Below are positions 1 through 6,219 of a stretch of 8,076 bases of DNA, one piece after another. The number at the start of each line of letters is the position of its first letter. The first letter of the stretch is position 1. The stretch is from Candidatus Heimdallarchaeota archaeon. Lineage in GTDB: Archaea; Asgardarchaeota; Heimdallarchaeia; Heimdallarchaeales; Heimdallarchaeaceae. The stretch covers positions 1 to 8,076 of the forward strand of contig JAUVXQ010000049.1 of NCBI GenBank assembly GCA_030603505.1, written 5' to 3'. The notes under the pieces were generated by a model. That model did no database searches, was not told the origin of the DNA, and saw only the letters and a program-made list of their open reading frames with translations. Position numbers and translations under genes: made by a program.

Positions 1-633
1 CATGCAATTATAGGACAAGTCAACACAACTTTGCAGTTCAACAATCTGTATCTGAGATTGAAATCGATGAATCTATCAGTAGTAGGATCAATAGATACAA
101 TAATTGCAATTAACCCATCAATAGATATCAACTATGAAATAGTAGGAGATACAGGATTATTTGCACCAATAACTTTCCCAGTTTTGAATGATGTGCTATT
201 CCCAGTTGCATTCAAACATGAGAGTTTAGTAACTTCAAGCTTTGTAGATGCTGTGGATCCAGTGATATCATCAGTAAGTGATTCGCATGTATCAGGAAAT
301 ACATACAAAGTACAAGCTACAGTAACTGATAACAGAGCAATATGGGATGTAACTGCTGAAGTAGAATATGCAGATCTATCAACACAACAATTTATTCTAG
401 ATCACGTTTCTGGAGATTTGTATGAGTTTACCTTCACAATACCTGATGGAGAAAGTGTTGATGTGACTATATTCACTAGGGATGTAGCTGGAAGACCAGA
501 AGCACATTTACTGACAGTGTTTAACCCAATAGAAGTACCTGAATTTGTAGAAAATCTCTGGTTTGCTTCCATACTAATACTTCCATTAGCGATAATACCT
601 ATAATTTGGAAGAAAAAACGAAAGAAGATTTAG
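1..633 (+). CDS. C-terminal part of a membrane-anchored surface protein (5' partial)
   Basis: The reading frame is open to the left edge, so the true start lies outside; 210 residues are visible. Residues about 83-175 are rich in alternating hydrophobic and Thr/Ser/Val residues (for example YKVQATVTDN and YEFTFTIPDG). This resembles an Ig-like or cadherin-like beta-sandwich of the kind repeated in archaeal and bacterial cell-surface proteins. A VPEF motif (179-182) is followed by a single hydrophobic helix (186-203) and a basic tail (KKKRKKI). This arrangement would anchor the protein in the membrane with its bulk outside. The motif is reminiscent of archaeal PEF-type C-terminal anchors, but whether it is processed cannot be told. 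A T-run terminator follows the stop. The exact family is not recognised; surface location is well supported, and a role in adhesion or the cell envelope is inferred. Confidence 0.72.
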   Translation, partial: HAIIGQVNTTLQFNNLYLRLKSMNLSVVGSIDTIIAINPSIDINYEIVGDTGLFAPITFPVLNDVLFPVAFKHESLVTSSFVDAVDPVISSVSDSHVSGNTYKVQATVTDNRAIWDVTAEVEYADLSTQQFILDHVSGDLYEFTFTIPDGESVDVTIFTRDVAGRPEAHLLTVFNPIEVPEFVENLWFASILILPLAIIPIIWKKKRKKI

Positions 634-638
634 ACATC

Positions 639-660
639 TTCTTTATTATCTTTTTTTTTA
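639..660 (+). terminator. T-run terminator after the surface-protein gene
   Basis: A T-rich stretch ending in nine consecutive T residues (651-659) starts six bases after the stop codon at 633. There is no GC-rich hairpin. Archaeal RNA polymerase terminates at such U-tracts, so this is a plausible intrinsic terminator for the upstream gene. Confidence 0.55.
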
Positions 661-769
661 TATACAAAAAATTAATATTTTAGCAACCATTGATTTCATC
701 TGTCATTATTTTAAACTATTTTGAAGAAATGGAGATTAGAATCAACTTTTTTCTTTCTATTTAATTTCT

Positions 770-796
770 CAAAATATAAAAAGCAGAAAAAGAAAC
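770..796 (-). terminator. T-run terminator after the tautomerase gene
   Basis: Read on the minus strand, this stretch just past the tautomerase stop is a series of T-runs (TTTCTTTTTC, then GCTTTTTATATTTT). It faces the terminator of the convergent surface-protein gene. The 634-799 gap holds only these two termination regions and no coding frame. Confidence 0.4.
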
Positions 797-799
797 TTG

Positions 800-982
800 T
801 TATTGTTCTGAAGCTGGTTTTCCTTTCATTCCCCAATGTGTTTTTGGATAATCTTGAACAAGAACCCTAACAGATTCAGGTTTAGAACCCATTTTCACAA
901 AAACGTCTGTTATTCCTTCGATAATTTCTTTAATTTGCTCTTCTGTTCTACCTTCCCATAAATCTACGTGCACTATTGGCAT
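800..982 (-). CDS. 4-oxalocrotonate tautomerase family enzyme
   Basis: A complete 60-residue protein, the usual size of single-domain 4-OT tautomerases. These act as hexamers of small subunits and interconvert keto and enol forms of 2-oxo acids, with the N-terminal proline as general base once the initiator Met is removed. The start MPIVHVDLWEGR gives Pro1 and Arg11. SVRVLVQD supplies Arg38 (equivalent to Arg39 of the classical enzyme), and HWG places Trp49 where the classical enzyme has Phe50. The catalytic set is therefore intact, with a Phe-to-Trp change and one residue fewer between the helices. The ATG is fixed by the need for Pro next to Met and by an AGGTGA Shine-Dalgarno site (987-992, four bases before ATG). 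It stands alone, convergent with the preceding gene, with no aromatic meta-cleavage neighbours, so its physiological substrate is unknown. Confidence 0.94.
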   Translation of the reverse strand: MPIVHVDLWEGRTEEQIKEIIEGITDVFVKMGSKPESVRVLVQDYPKTHWGMKGKPASEQ

Positions 983-1023
983 TTAATCACCTATTATTTA
1001 ATTGTGATAAGAACTATAGAGCA

Positions 1024-1036
1024 TAATTTAAATATT
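1024..1036 (-). promoter_or_regulatory. TATA box for the tautomerase gene
   Basis: The minus strand reads AATATTTAAATTA here. An archaeal start site would fall about 25 nt downstream, near 1004. This leaves a leader of about 22 nt that contains the AGGTGA ribosome site. Confidence 0.5.
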
Positions 1037-1118
1037 TTCATTTGCATTCAAATTAAGTTATTAATAAAAAATACTTTTTCTTGCCTTATGCAAATGTTTT
1101 AAGGTTCAATTATCACTT

Positions 1119-1253
1119 ATGATACCTAAGATAATGTCTTTCAATATTTGGTTGAAGACAAGGGAAAGATTCTCTATGTTGGAAATCAATTTCCACTATG
1201 AAAAATTGTTTCTTAAAATAGAGAAAAATCTTGACAAACCTTTTAAAATCTAA
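1119..1253 (+). other. Possible 44-codon small ORF in the 983-1288 intergenic region
   Basis: The 306-base gap between the divergent tautomerase and zinc-ribbon genes holds the tautomerase promoter, the zinc-ribbon gene promoter and this short frame. The frame starts MIPKIMSFNIW and ends NLDKPFKI, with a second in-frame ATG at 1134. It has no convincing Shine-Dalgarno site and no recognisable motif. Its 3' end overlaps the TATA box of the next gene, which argues against it. It is more likely chance than a gene, and I see nothing else in the gap. Confidence 0.15.
1241..1249 (+). promoter_or_regulatory. TATA box for the zinc-ribbon protein gene
   Basis: TTTTAAAAT at this position predicts transcription starting near 1270. 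The leader would be about 18 nt and would contain GGAG (1277-1280), placed eight bases before the ATG at 1289. This supports ATG 1289 over the upstream TTG at 1265, which would fall at or before the start of the transcript. Confidence 0.5.
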
Positions 1254-1288
1254 ATTCAATCTTATTGAGAGTTATTGGAGTTGCATTT

Positions 1289-2503
1289 ATGGTTCGAACA
1301 ACAGCAAGTTTAATTAAATATGGCATCGATAAACAAATGGCAAAGCAAAAGGCAAAAAGGGAAGCTGTTAGTAGGATCCCAATAATAACTATCAATCTTC
1401 GTAATGAAGTTAAACATTTACAAAGATTTGATTTTAATGATAAAAACTATCGTTTCCTATTTATTGATAGATGGTTTAATGAATCCCAAGTCCTTAGAAA
1501 CTTAAATAAAGATTCTATCTCAAAACTTAGCTGGTATGACCTTTCTCTTTTTAGCCTTTCAGTTTTACCTATCACTACCAAGGAATTTGGTGGTGGAATA
1601 TATCTCCGTTTTCTAACAATTGCAAGAAACATTCCCGATCCTTTAAGATTTAGAATCTATACAAAACAAGATGACGAAATTGTTATGCCCTCATCTATGA
1701 ATTTTGTGAGTAAAGCACATCTAGTCATTGCTCCAAATACAGTAATGATTAATGATTTGAGATTATCATTAGGTATTCATAATAAGAACTTCTTCACTAT
1801 GTTGTTTAAATTGGAAGAAAATATCCTTAATATGAGAATTAAAATTGTATATGATGGAGGAGGAATTTCGGTTAAAAACTATGAAGAAATGAAAGCTAAC
1901 AGATTTTATAATATGGTAGATCTCCCTTATATCTCGCCAGAAGGATCACAAAGCTTAATTTATGCAATACAGTCTAGAAATAAAACAAAAGGCATGAAAA
2001 CAAAGGAAGCAGAAAAATTAAAACTTGATAAGCTAACTGAAGGGAAAATAAATCAAGAATGGGTAACAGATTACATTGAAATTGCAAAGGGAAGGGTTGA
2101 GAAAGAGAAAAAATTTTGTCCTCAATGTGGAAAAAAATTCAGGTATGAAGGACTATTTTGTCCTCAATGTGGAAAAAAATACAAGAATGGACACATTAAA
2201 CCAAGAAAAGAGGGAGAGCTAGAAGAAGTAGAAGTAGAGGTCATGTCCGAACCTGTATCAGACCAATACCAATTCCAAATAGTAGAAGAAGTAGAAGTAA
2301 AAAAAGTAGAAGAAGTAGAAGTAAAAGAAGTAAAAGAAGTAAAAGAAGAAGAAGTAGAAGAGGAACCAGCTAAACTAGGTAAAGCAAAAACAATTTTTTA
2401 TTTCTGCGAACAATGTAACGAGGATTATATCAATAAGGTTAAAATTTGTCCTAATTGTGGAAATAAAGTGAAAAAAATAAAAAGAATGTTAGAGGAAGTA
2501 TAA
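1289..2503 (+). CDS. Unrecognised protein with C-terminal zinc-ribbon motifs and acidic repeat
   Basis: A 404-residue soluble protein starting MVRTTASLIKYG. The ATG at 1289 is preferred because GGAG lies eight bases upstream; a TTG at 1265 would add eight residues. Residues about 25-230 form a mixed alpha/beta region (starting near RIPIITINL) that I do not recognise. Zinc-binding cysteine pairs follow: Cys277/280 and Cys291/294 (CPQC-10-CPQC), then an acidic Glu/Val/Lys repeat at about 310-362, then Cys373/376 and Cys387/390 (CEQC-10-CPNC). Each set of four makes a standard zinc ribbon. The layout suggests a scaffold or nucleic-acid or protein-binding factor, but no enzymatic motif is visible. 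The first ribbon is built from a duplicated 14-residue unit. A coding-like tail continues in the +1 frame after the stop, so the present C-terminus may be the product of a frameshift. Confidence 0.78.
   Translation: MVRTTASLIKYGIDKQMAKQKAKREAVSRIPIITINLRNEVKHLQRFDFNDKNYRFLFIDRWFNESQVLRNLNKDSISKLSWYDLSLFSLSVLPITTKEFGGGIYLRFLTIARNIPDPLRFRIYTKQDDEIVMPSSMNFVSKAHLVIAPNTVMINDLRLSLGIHNKNFFTMLFKLEENILNMRIKIVYDGGGISVKNYEEMKANRFYNMVDLPYISPEGSQSLIYAIQSRNKTKGMKTKEAEKLKLDKLTEGKINQEWVTDYIEIAKGRVEKEKKFCPQCGKKFRYEGLFCPQCGKKYKNGHIKPRKEGELEEVEVEVMSEPVSDQYQFQIVEEVEVKKVEEVEVKEVKEVKEEEVEEEPAKLGKAKTIFYFCEQCNEDYINKVKICPNCGNKVKKIKRMLEEV
2113..2180 (+). repeat. Perfect 26-nt direct repeat within the first zinc ribbon
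   Basis: Bases 2113-2138 and 2155-2180 are identical over 26 nt and offset by 42 nt (14 codons). Each copy encodes FCPQCGKK. Identity at synonymous positions points to a recent in-frame duplication or gene conversion that made the two halves of the ribbon. Confidence 0.9.
2281..2365 (+). repeat. Imperfect tandem repeat encoding a Glu/Val/Lys-rich linker
   Basis: Units built from GAAGTA, GAAGAAGTA and GTAAAAGAA recur in frame and encode alternating EEVEV, KKVEE and KEVKE blocks. The tract links the two zinc ribbons and probably forms a highly charged flexible or helical spacer. Such purine-rich tracts can change length by slippage in multiples of three. Confidence 0.75.
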
Positions 2504-2597
2504 TAACGACAGAAAACTGGATTCCATAGGGGATATCAAACCAGAAGAAAGAATAGAATTTTTGGAACAATTAGGAGATTATGTAAGAAGCTTTTAA
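2502..2597 (+). pseudogene. Coding-like tail, probably the frameshifted C-terminus of the zinc-ribbon protein
   Basis: Directly after the TAA at 2501-2503, the +1 frame reads NNDRKLDSIGDIKPEE followed by RIEFLEQLGDYVRSF and a stop at 2595-2597. The composition is that of a charged amphipathic helix, unlike random AT-rich DNA. The frame has no ATG of its own and is closed upstream by a TAG at 2490-2492. Removing one base at 2501 would fuse it to the preceding gene and extend that protein by about 31 residues. A lost C-terminus, a sequencing error, or less likely a programmed +1 shift at the stop codon would all fit. Confidence 0.4.
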
Positions 2598-2601
2598 ATT
2601 A
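2591..2601 (+). promoter_or_regulatory. TATA box giving a probable leaderless start for the aminotransferase
   Basis: CTTTTAAATTA is centred about 28 nt before the ATG at 2625, and no Shine-Dalgarno sequence precedes that ATG. The predicted start of transcription therefore falls at or within a few bases of the start codon, which is typical of leaderless archaeal mRNAs. The box overlaps the end of the coding-like tail at 2597. Confidence 0.5.
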
Positions 2602-2624
2602 AATGTGAATCAAAAGATATTCAG

Positions 2625-3920
2625 ATGATGTTTAACACAGAATTAATAGAGCAGATTAGAGCTGCTTTTCCTAGAGCAGTTACTGATTTTAATGGACGGA
2701 AACGTGCTTTCTTTGATAATGGTACAGCAACACTTGTTGTTGATAAAGCAGCAAAAGCTGAAACTGAAGCCCGTATAAACTGGAGTGCTAATGTAGGAGG
2801 TATCTTTGACGAATCCAAACAAGCAAATGATACTATCCTTTCAGGAAGACATGCGGTAGCAGATTTCTTAAATGCTCCAGACCAAACAACCATTGTTTCT
2901 GGAGAATCTGCAACTTCTTTGCTCTTTAATTTAAGCTATGCTTTGGGTAAAGAACTCACAGGTAGTGAAAATGTTGTCACAACAGATTATGAGCACTATA
3001 CTAACGTGGATCCTTGGGAAGAACTGAGCAAGCGAGGAAAAATCCAACAAGTTCGATTTGCCAAACTGAATATGGAAGAAGGCACACTTGATATGAATCA
3101 TCTACAAGAATTGATAGATACCAAAACCAAGATTGTGGCTATTACAGCAGCATCAAACATGTTAGGGACAAAAAGTCCACTAGAAGAAATTGGAAAACTA
3201 GCTCGTGAAGTTGATGCATACTTCGTAGTTGATGCAGTACATCATATTCCTCATGGTCCAACAGATGTTCAAGCTTTAGATTGCGATTTTCTGGTTTTTT
3301 CAGGATACAAACTCTTCACTTCTCACGGAAGCTTCCTTTATGGCAAGAAAGAACATCTAGAAGCTCTTCAACCCTATAAAGTAAGAACAGCTCCAAGTAC
3401 TCCTCCAGGGAAATTTGAGTGGGGAACCAGGAATCAAGCAACATTCGCGGCTATCGGTGGAGTTATTGATCATTTTCTTAGTCTTTCTAATGAGGTTCAA
3501 TCCAATTACAAAGGTAAATTCTCAGATTATAATGGTAATAAGCGCGCATTGAAAATTGCAATGGATGCAATAGAGCAATACGAAACAGGATTCTCCAAAG
3601 CTATCCTTAATGGATTTGATGACATCCCTGGTTTGCTAGATATGCCAAAAATAACAGTATATGGGTTAACTGACCTTAATCGATTGGATGAAAGAGACCC
3701 AACTTTTTCCTTTGAAGTAGAAAATGTACCTGAAGAAGAAGTAGTTAATCGCTTATGGAAGGAGGGAGGAATAGCTGCTCGTTCAGGTCATTATTACTCG
3801 TATGCTCAAGATATTTATAATAAACAGAAAATTATCCGAATAAGTCTAGTGCATTACAACACTTTAGATGAAATTAGTATCTTCCTAACAACCTTAAATG
3901 AGATATGCAAATCAAACTAA
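2625..3920 (+). CDS. Class V PLP-dependent aminotransferase (cysteine-desulfurase-like, no catalytic Cys)
   Basis: A full-length 431-residue fold-type I PLP enzyme. DYEHYTNVDPW (121-131) is the region around the ring-stacking His124. SNMLGT (178-182) precedes DAVHHIPHG, with Asp203 for the pyridine nitrogen and His206. SGYKLFTSHG carries the Schiff-base Lys229, and FEWGTRN (264-270) is a substrate/phosphate loop. The pattern of FP near the N-terminus, PW after the His, and PHG after the Asp fits the VC1184-like subgroup named as cysteine desulfurases in databases. However, true SufS/NifS enzymes carry a Cys on the loop after the RxGH motif, whereas this protein has RSGHYYSY (386-393). Sulfur transfer through a persulfide is therefore unlikely; a lyase, aminotransferase or selenocysteine-lyase-like reaction is possible. 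No Fe-S scaffold gene lies nearby. ATG ATG occurs at the start, and either could be used. Confidence 0.9.
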   Translation: MMFNTELIEQIRAAFPRAVTDFNGRKRAFFDNGTATLVVDKAAKAETEARINWSANVGGIFDESKQANDTILSGRHAVADFLNAPDQTTIVSGESATSLLFNLSYALGKELTGSENVVTTDYEHYTNVDPWEELSKRGKIQQVRFAKLNMEEGTLDMNHLQELIDTKTKIVAITAASNMLGTKSPLEEIGKLAREVDAYFVVDAVHHIPHGPTDVQALDCDFLVFSGYKLFTSHGSFLYGKKEHLEALQPYKVRTAPSTPPGKFEWGTRNQATFAAIGGVIDHFLSLSNEVQSNYKGKFSDYNGNKRALKIAMDAIEQYETGFSKAILNGFDDIPGLLDMPKITVYGLTDLNRLDERDPTFSFEVENVPEEEVVNRLWKEGGIAARSGHYYSYAQDIYNKQKIIRISLVHYNTLDEISIFLTTLNEICKSN

Positions 3921-3969
3921 CCCTTATTTCAAGCATGGTGAGGTACAGATATAAAGGTTAGATAGGAAG

Positions 3970-4614
3970 TTGAACTTGATTAGAGTTCATAAACTTAAAC
4001 CAAGATATTCAGTAAGCTCTTTTAACAATTCAACAAATTCCGGATTTACACTTAACAATAATTCAATGAAAACACATCTTTTCATTTCAGAAATTCTTAT
4101 CAGGCAAGATATTCCTATTAATGTCTACTATGCTCTAACTCCAGGGATATGGGAAGAAGTAGCTTTTAGAGGAGTAATTTTTACTTTACTAACAAAGCTG
4201 TATTCAGAAAGAAAAACGATTATTATCAATGGTGTTATATTCGGTTTGTTTCACCTAACCAATCTATTAATGCTTATATTTTTAAGAGAAGATCCGGAAC
4301 TAATGCTGGACGTTCTTTATGGTGTTTTATTCCAAGTAATTTACGCTACTTCAATGGGTATATTCTTTGCATATATGTACTCAAAAACTAAAAGCTTGGT
4401 TCCAGTTATTATATGCCATTATCTGATAGATGCGTTTATTACTTTCCTAACAGTGGTAATTCTTTCCAATCTCATTATCCATTTAGCATTACTGACTGTA
4501 CTAGGTATAGGACTCGTCCCAGCTGCTATTTGTATAGTTGTTGTGAAACTAGTAGACAAACGATGGCCAGAAAAAGAAGAAGAAAAAGAAAGAGTAGTAG
4601 AACTTACACCTTAG
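3970..4614 (+). CDS. CPBP-family (Rce1/Abi-like) intramembrane metal-dependent protease, N-terminally short
   Basis: All three CPBP motifs are present: EEVAFRG (Glu62, Glu63, Arg67), FGLFH (Phe91, His95) and HYLID (His150, Asp154, where many members have Asn). Family members are multi-pass membrane proteins. Eukaryotic Rce1 cleaves prenylated CAAX proteins, and prokaryotic ones include bacteriocin-immunity and anchor-processing enzymes. Hydrophobic segments lie at about 82-106, 115-137, 143-165 and 167-193, followed by a charged tail (EKEEEKERVV). Relatives normally have two or more membrane helices before EExxxR, but here the first 55 residues are polar (rich in Asn/Ser/Thr). The start is a TTG at 3970, with GGAAG immediately in front and an in-frame stop at 3952; the first ATG is residue 33. 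The gene may therefore be a 5'-truncated derivative. It lies 49 nt after the aminotransferase and could be cotranscribed with it. Confidence 0.82.
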   Translation: MNLIRVHKLKPRYSVSSFNNSTNSGFTLNNNSMKTHLFISEILIRQDIPINVYYALTPGIWEEVAFRGVIFTLLTKLYSERKTIIINGVIFGLFHLTNLLMLIFLREDPELMLDVLYGVLFQVIYATSMGIFFAYMYSKTKSLVPVIICHYLIDAFITFLTVVILSNLIIHLALLTVLGIGLVPAAICIVVVKLVDKRWPEKEEEKERVVELTP

Positions 4615-4655
4615 ATTTACTAAACTTTAGAGCGTTATTTTAACTCTCTTGACTT

Positions 4656-4679
4656 CAGTTTTCTTTTCTTTTTCTAGTT
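4656..4679 (+). terminator. Pyrimidine/T-rich terminator after the CPBP protease gene
   Basis: A run of T-blocks (TTTTCTTTTCTTTTTCT) lies about 45 nt past the protease stop codon, between convergent genes. It is a plausible archaeal U-tract terminator with no hairpin. The rest of the 4615-4758 gap shows no further feature. Confidence 0.35.
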
Positions 4680-4758
4680 ACTCTATACCTACAAGACAGT
4701 TCATCGACTAGTGAGACATTCAAATCACAGATAAGTTATTGTAGTCTATTTCTCATTA

Positions 4759-5052
4759 TTAATATGGAAATACTGGATGTTTTTTATCTTTAACTCTTAT
4801 CTGAAATACTCTTCTACTTTTAATATCCATTTTTTGAAAATAGAATCTGCTATTAATTGTTTCAAATTTTACAATTAATTTAGGACAGATTTTTACTAAT
4901 ACTATTTCTGGGATTTTTGAGAATGTATCAACAAATGCTTTTGATAATTTTCTATCAAACAGTTTTAAGAAAGCCTTGTTTTCTTTATCTAATGGCTTTC
5001 CTAGAATTTCAGCTTCACCTTCATATTGTACATTTTTCAGAGTTAATACCAC
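4759..5052 (-). pseudogene. Truncated second copy of the PNPOx-like split-barrel gene
   Basis: The 97 residues match the C-terminal part (82-177) of the intact split-barrel protein encoded at 6753-6220, with 82 of 96 aligned residues identical. DNA similarity is also strong and runs from about 4762 to about 5070 against 6221 to 6529. The only possible start is a GTG at 5052, which corresponds to an internal Val of the intact copy. In frame upstream the residues FKENPR still match the intact copy, then similarity fades and a TAG closes the frame at 5110-5112. The whole N-terminal half is missing, including the first strands of the flavin-binding barrel. The remaining frame has no stop or shift and most changes are conservative, so decay is recent or the fragment is still under some constraint. 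A functional short protein is possible but unlikely. Confidence 0.8.
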
Positions 5053-5220
5053 TCTTGGGTTTTCTTTAAACTGAAAGATATATTTGATAATGATTTTAGG
5101 TTTACCTGGCTAAACAACTATTGACATCATACTACTACATTCAAGTATTAGGGTTGGAGTTAACATGTGATGGAATACGGATTTCTAGTATAAAAATTGC
5201 TATTAGAGGAAAAAATGTGT

Positions 5221-6162
5221 TTACTCTATTATGTTATACCCACAATCTTTACAAAACTTTTCAGTTATTTTTACTTTCCTTCCACAATTAGAACAAAACA
5301 TTGTATCTTCTTCTCTGGTGATAACTTCTTGTGATGATTTTTGTTGGAATGATTGTGGTTTTTGCCCAGGATATTGAATATACATCTGTTTAGGAGGAGG
5401 TTGAGTTTGTTGATGAGATGGATAAACAGGAACTTGTGGTGGGATTGGATCAATAATCAATTCTGCTTCGTTTGATAATTTGAATAATCCTATGATGAAA
5501 AAAAGTGATGAAACTAATAGAAGAACAAGGAAGAAAATTATCATGATAGCAGCAACTCTTATAGGTTGATAAAGAGCAATAGGAAGAAGAATATATGCAA
5601 AACATCGAAGAGCTTGCGAATAAAATAGACCTCTACTTATGGTTCCTTGATAAAGATTGTTTTTTTCTAAATCTTTAAAAGTTTTCACTTTTTGATAAAA
5701 AGCGTAAGTTAGCAGAGCAGCAGCTCCTATTGTAATAATAAAATTAGTTAGAAAATTAAAGATGGACACTATTGTAGCAATGATACTAGTTATTATTCCA
5801 GCTAGCATATAGTTCCCTGTCTTTTTCGCACTATCAGCAATCCTTATTTCACTATTTCCTAATGATGTGAATGATGATGAAAGCATAAAAAAGAAGACAT
5901 AATTTACTACTATAACAACTATTTGTGCAACCCAGAGAGTTATCATCCAAAACATCATAATCAAAAAATAGAAAATGAAATCTAGCAACAGATAATATGA
6001 ATAATCATCAACCATTCCAAAAAGGAAAAATATAATTACTCCATAGAAAATACAGTTAAAAATCAAGAGAATCAGCTCAGTAACAGCAAGTCTTTTTGCT
6101 GAATTACTTAACTTTCTTTTAGCTTGACTAAAAGGGCTAATCACATATGCTGGATAATACAT
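5221..6162 (-). CDS. Multi-pass membrane protein with C-terminal zinc ribbon
   Basis: A complete 313-residue protein of no recognised family. An N-terminal segment (MYYPAYVISPFSQAKRK) is followed by hydrophobic stretches at about 27-50, 55-75, 77-97, 115-155, 185-205 and 207-230, suggesting five to seven membrane helices. A Pro/Gln-rich linker (about 239-287, for example PPQVPVYPSHQQTQPPP) leads to a compact zinc ribbon, with Cys290/293 in CSNC and Cys304/307 in CKDC at the very C-terminus. Placing a zinc ribbon on the cytoplasmic side of a membrane protein is common in Asgard and other archaeal genomes; its role is probably binding or sensing, which is inferred. The ATG is supported by AAGGAG (6172-6177) nine bases upstream. 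It lies 57 nt after the split-barrel gene but appears to have its own TATA box. Confidence 0.82.
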   Translation of the reverse strand: MYYPAYVISPFSQAKRKLSNSAKRLAVTELILLIFNCIFYGVIIFFLFGMVDDYSYYLLLDFIFYFLIMMFWMITLWVAQIVVIVVNYVFFFMLSSSFTSLGNSEIRIADSAKKTGNYMLAGIITSIIATIVSIFNFLTNFIITIGAAALLTYAFYQKVKTFKDLEKNNLYQGTISRGLFYSQALRCFAYILLPIALYQPIRVAAIMIIFFLVLLLVSSLFFIIGLFKLSNEAELIIDPIPPQVPVYPSHQQTQPPPKQMYIQYPGQKPQSFQQKSSQEVITREEDTMFCSNCGRKVKITEKFCKDCGYNIIE

Positions 6163-6205
6163 TCTGTTCTTCTCCTTCCTATCCCAATACTTTATTGTTT
6201 ATTAT

Positions 6206-6216
6206 TATTTAAATTT
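6206..6216 (-). promoter_or_regulatory. TATA box for the zinc-ribbon membrane protein gene
   Basis: The minus strand reads TAAATTTAAAT just past the stop codon of the split-barrel gene (6220). It predicts a start near 6186 and a leader of about 23 nt that includes the AAGGAG site. This suggests the membrane-protein gene is transcribed independently. Confidence 0.4.
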
Positions 6217-6219
6217 ATT

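Noticed and set aside
2621..2893. A 90-codon minus-strand frame at the start of the aminotransferase
   Set aside because: It is antisense to a well-supported enzyme gene and has no recognisable features.
4413..4643. A 76-codon plus-strand frame inside the CPBP protease gene
   Set aside because: It is an out-of-frame shadow of a gene that shows all three family motifs.
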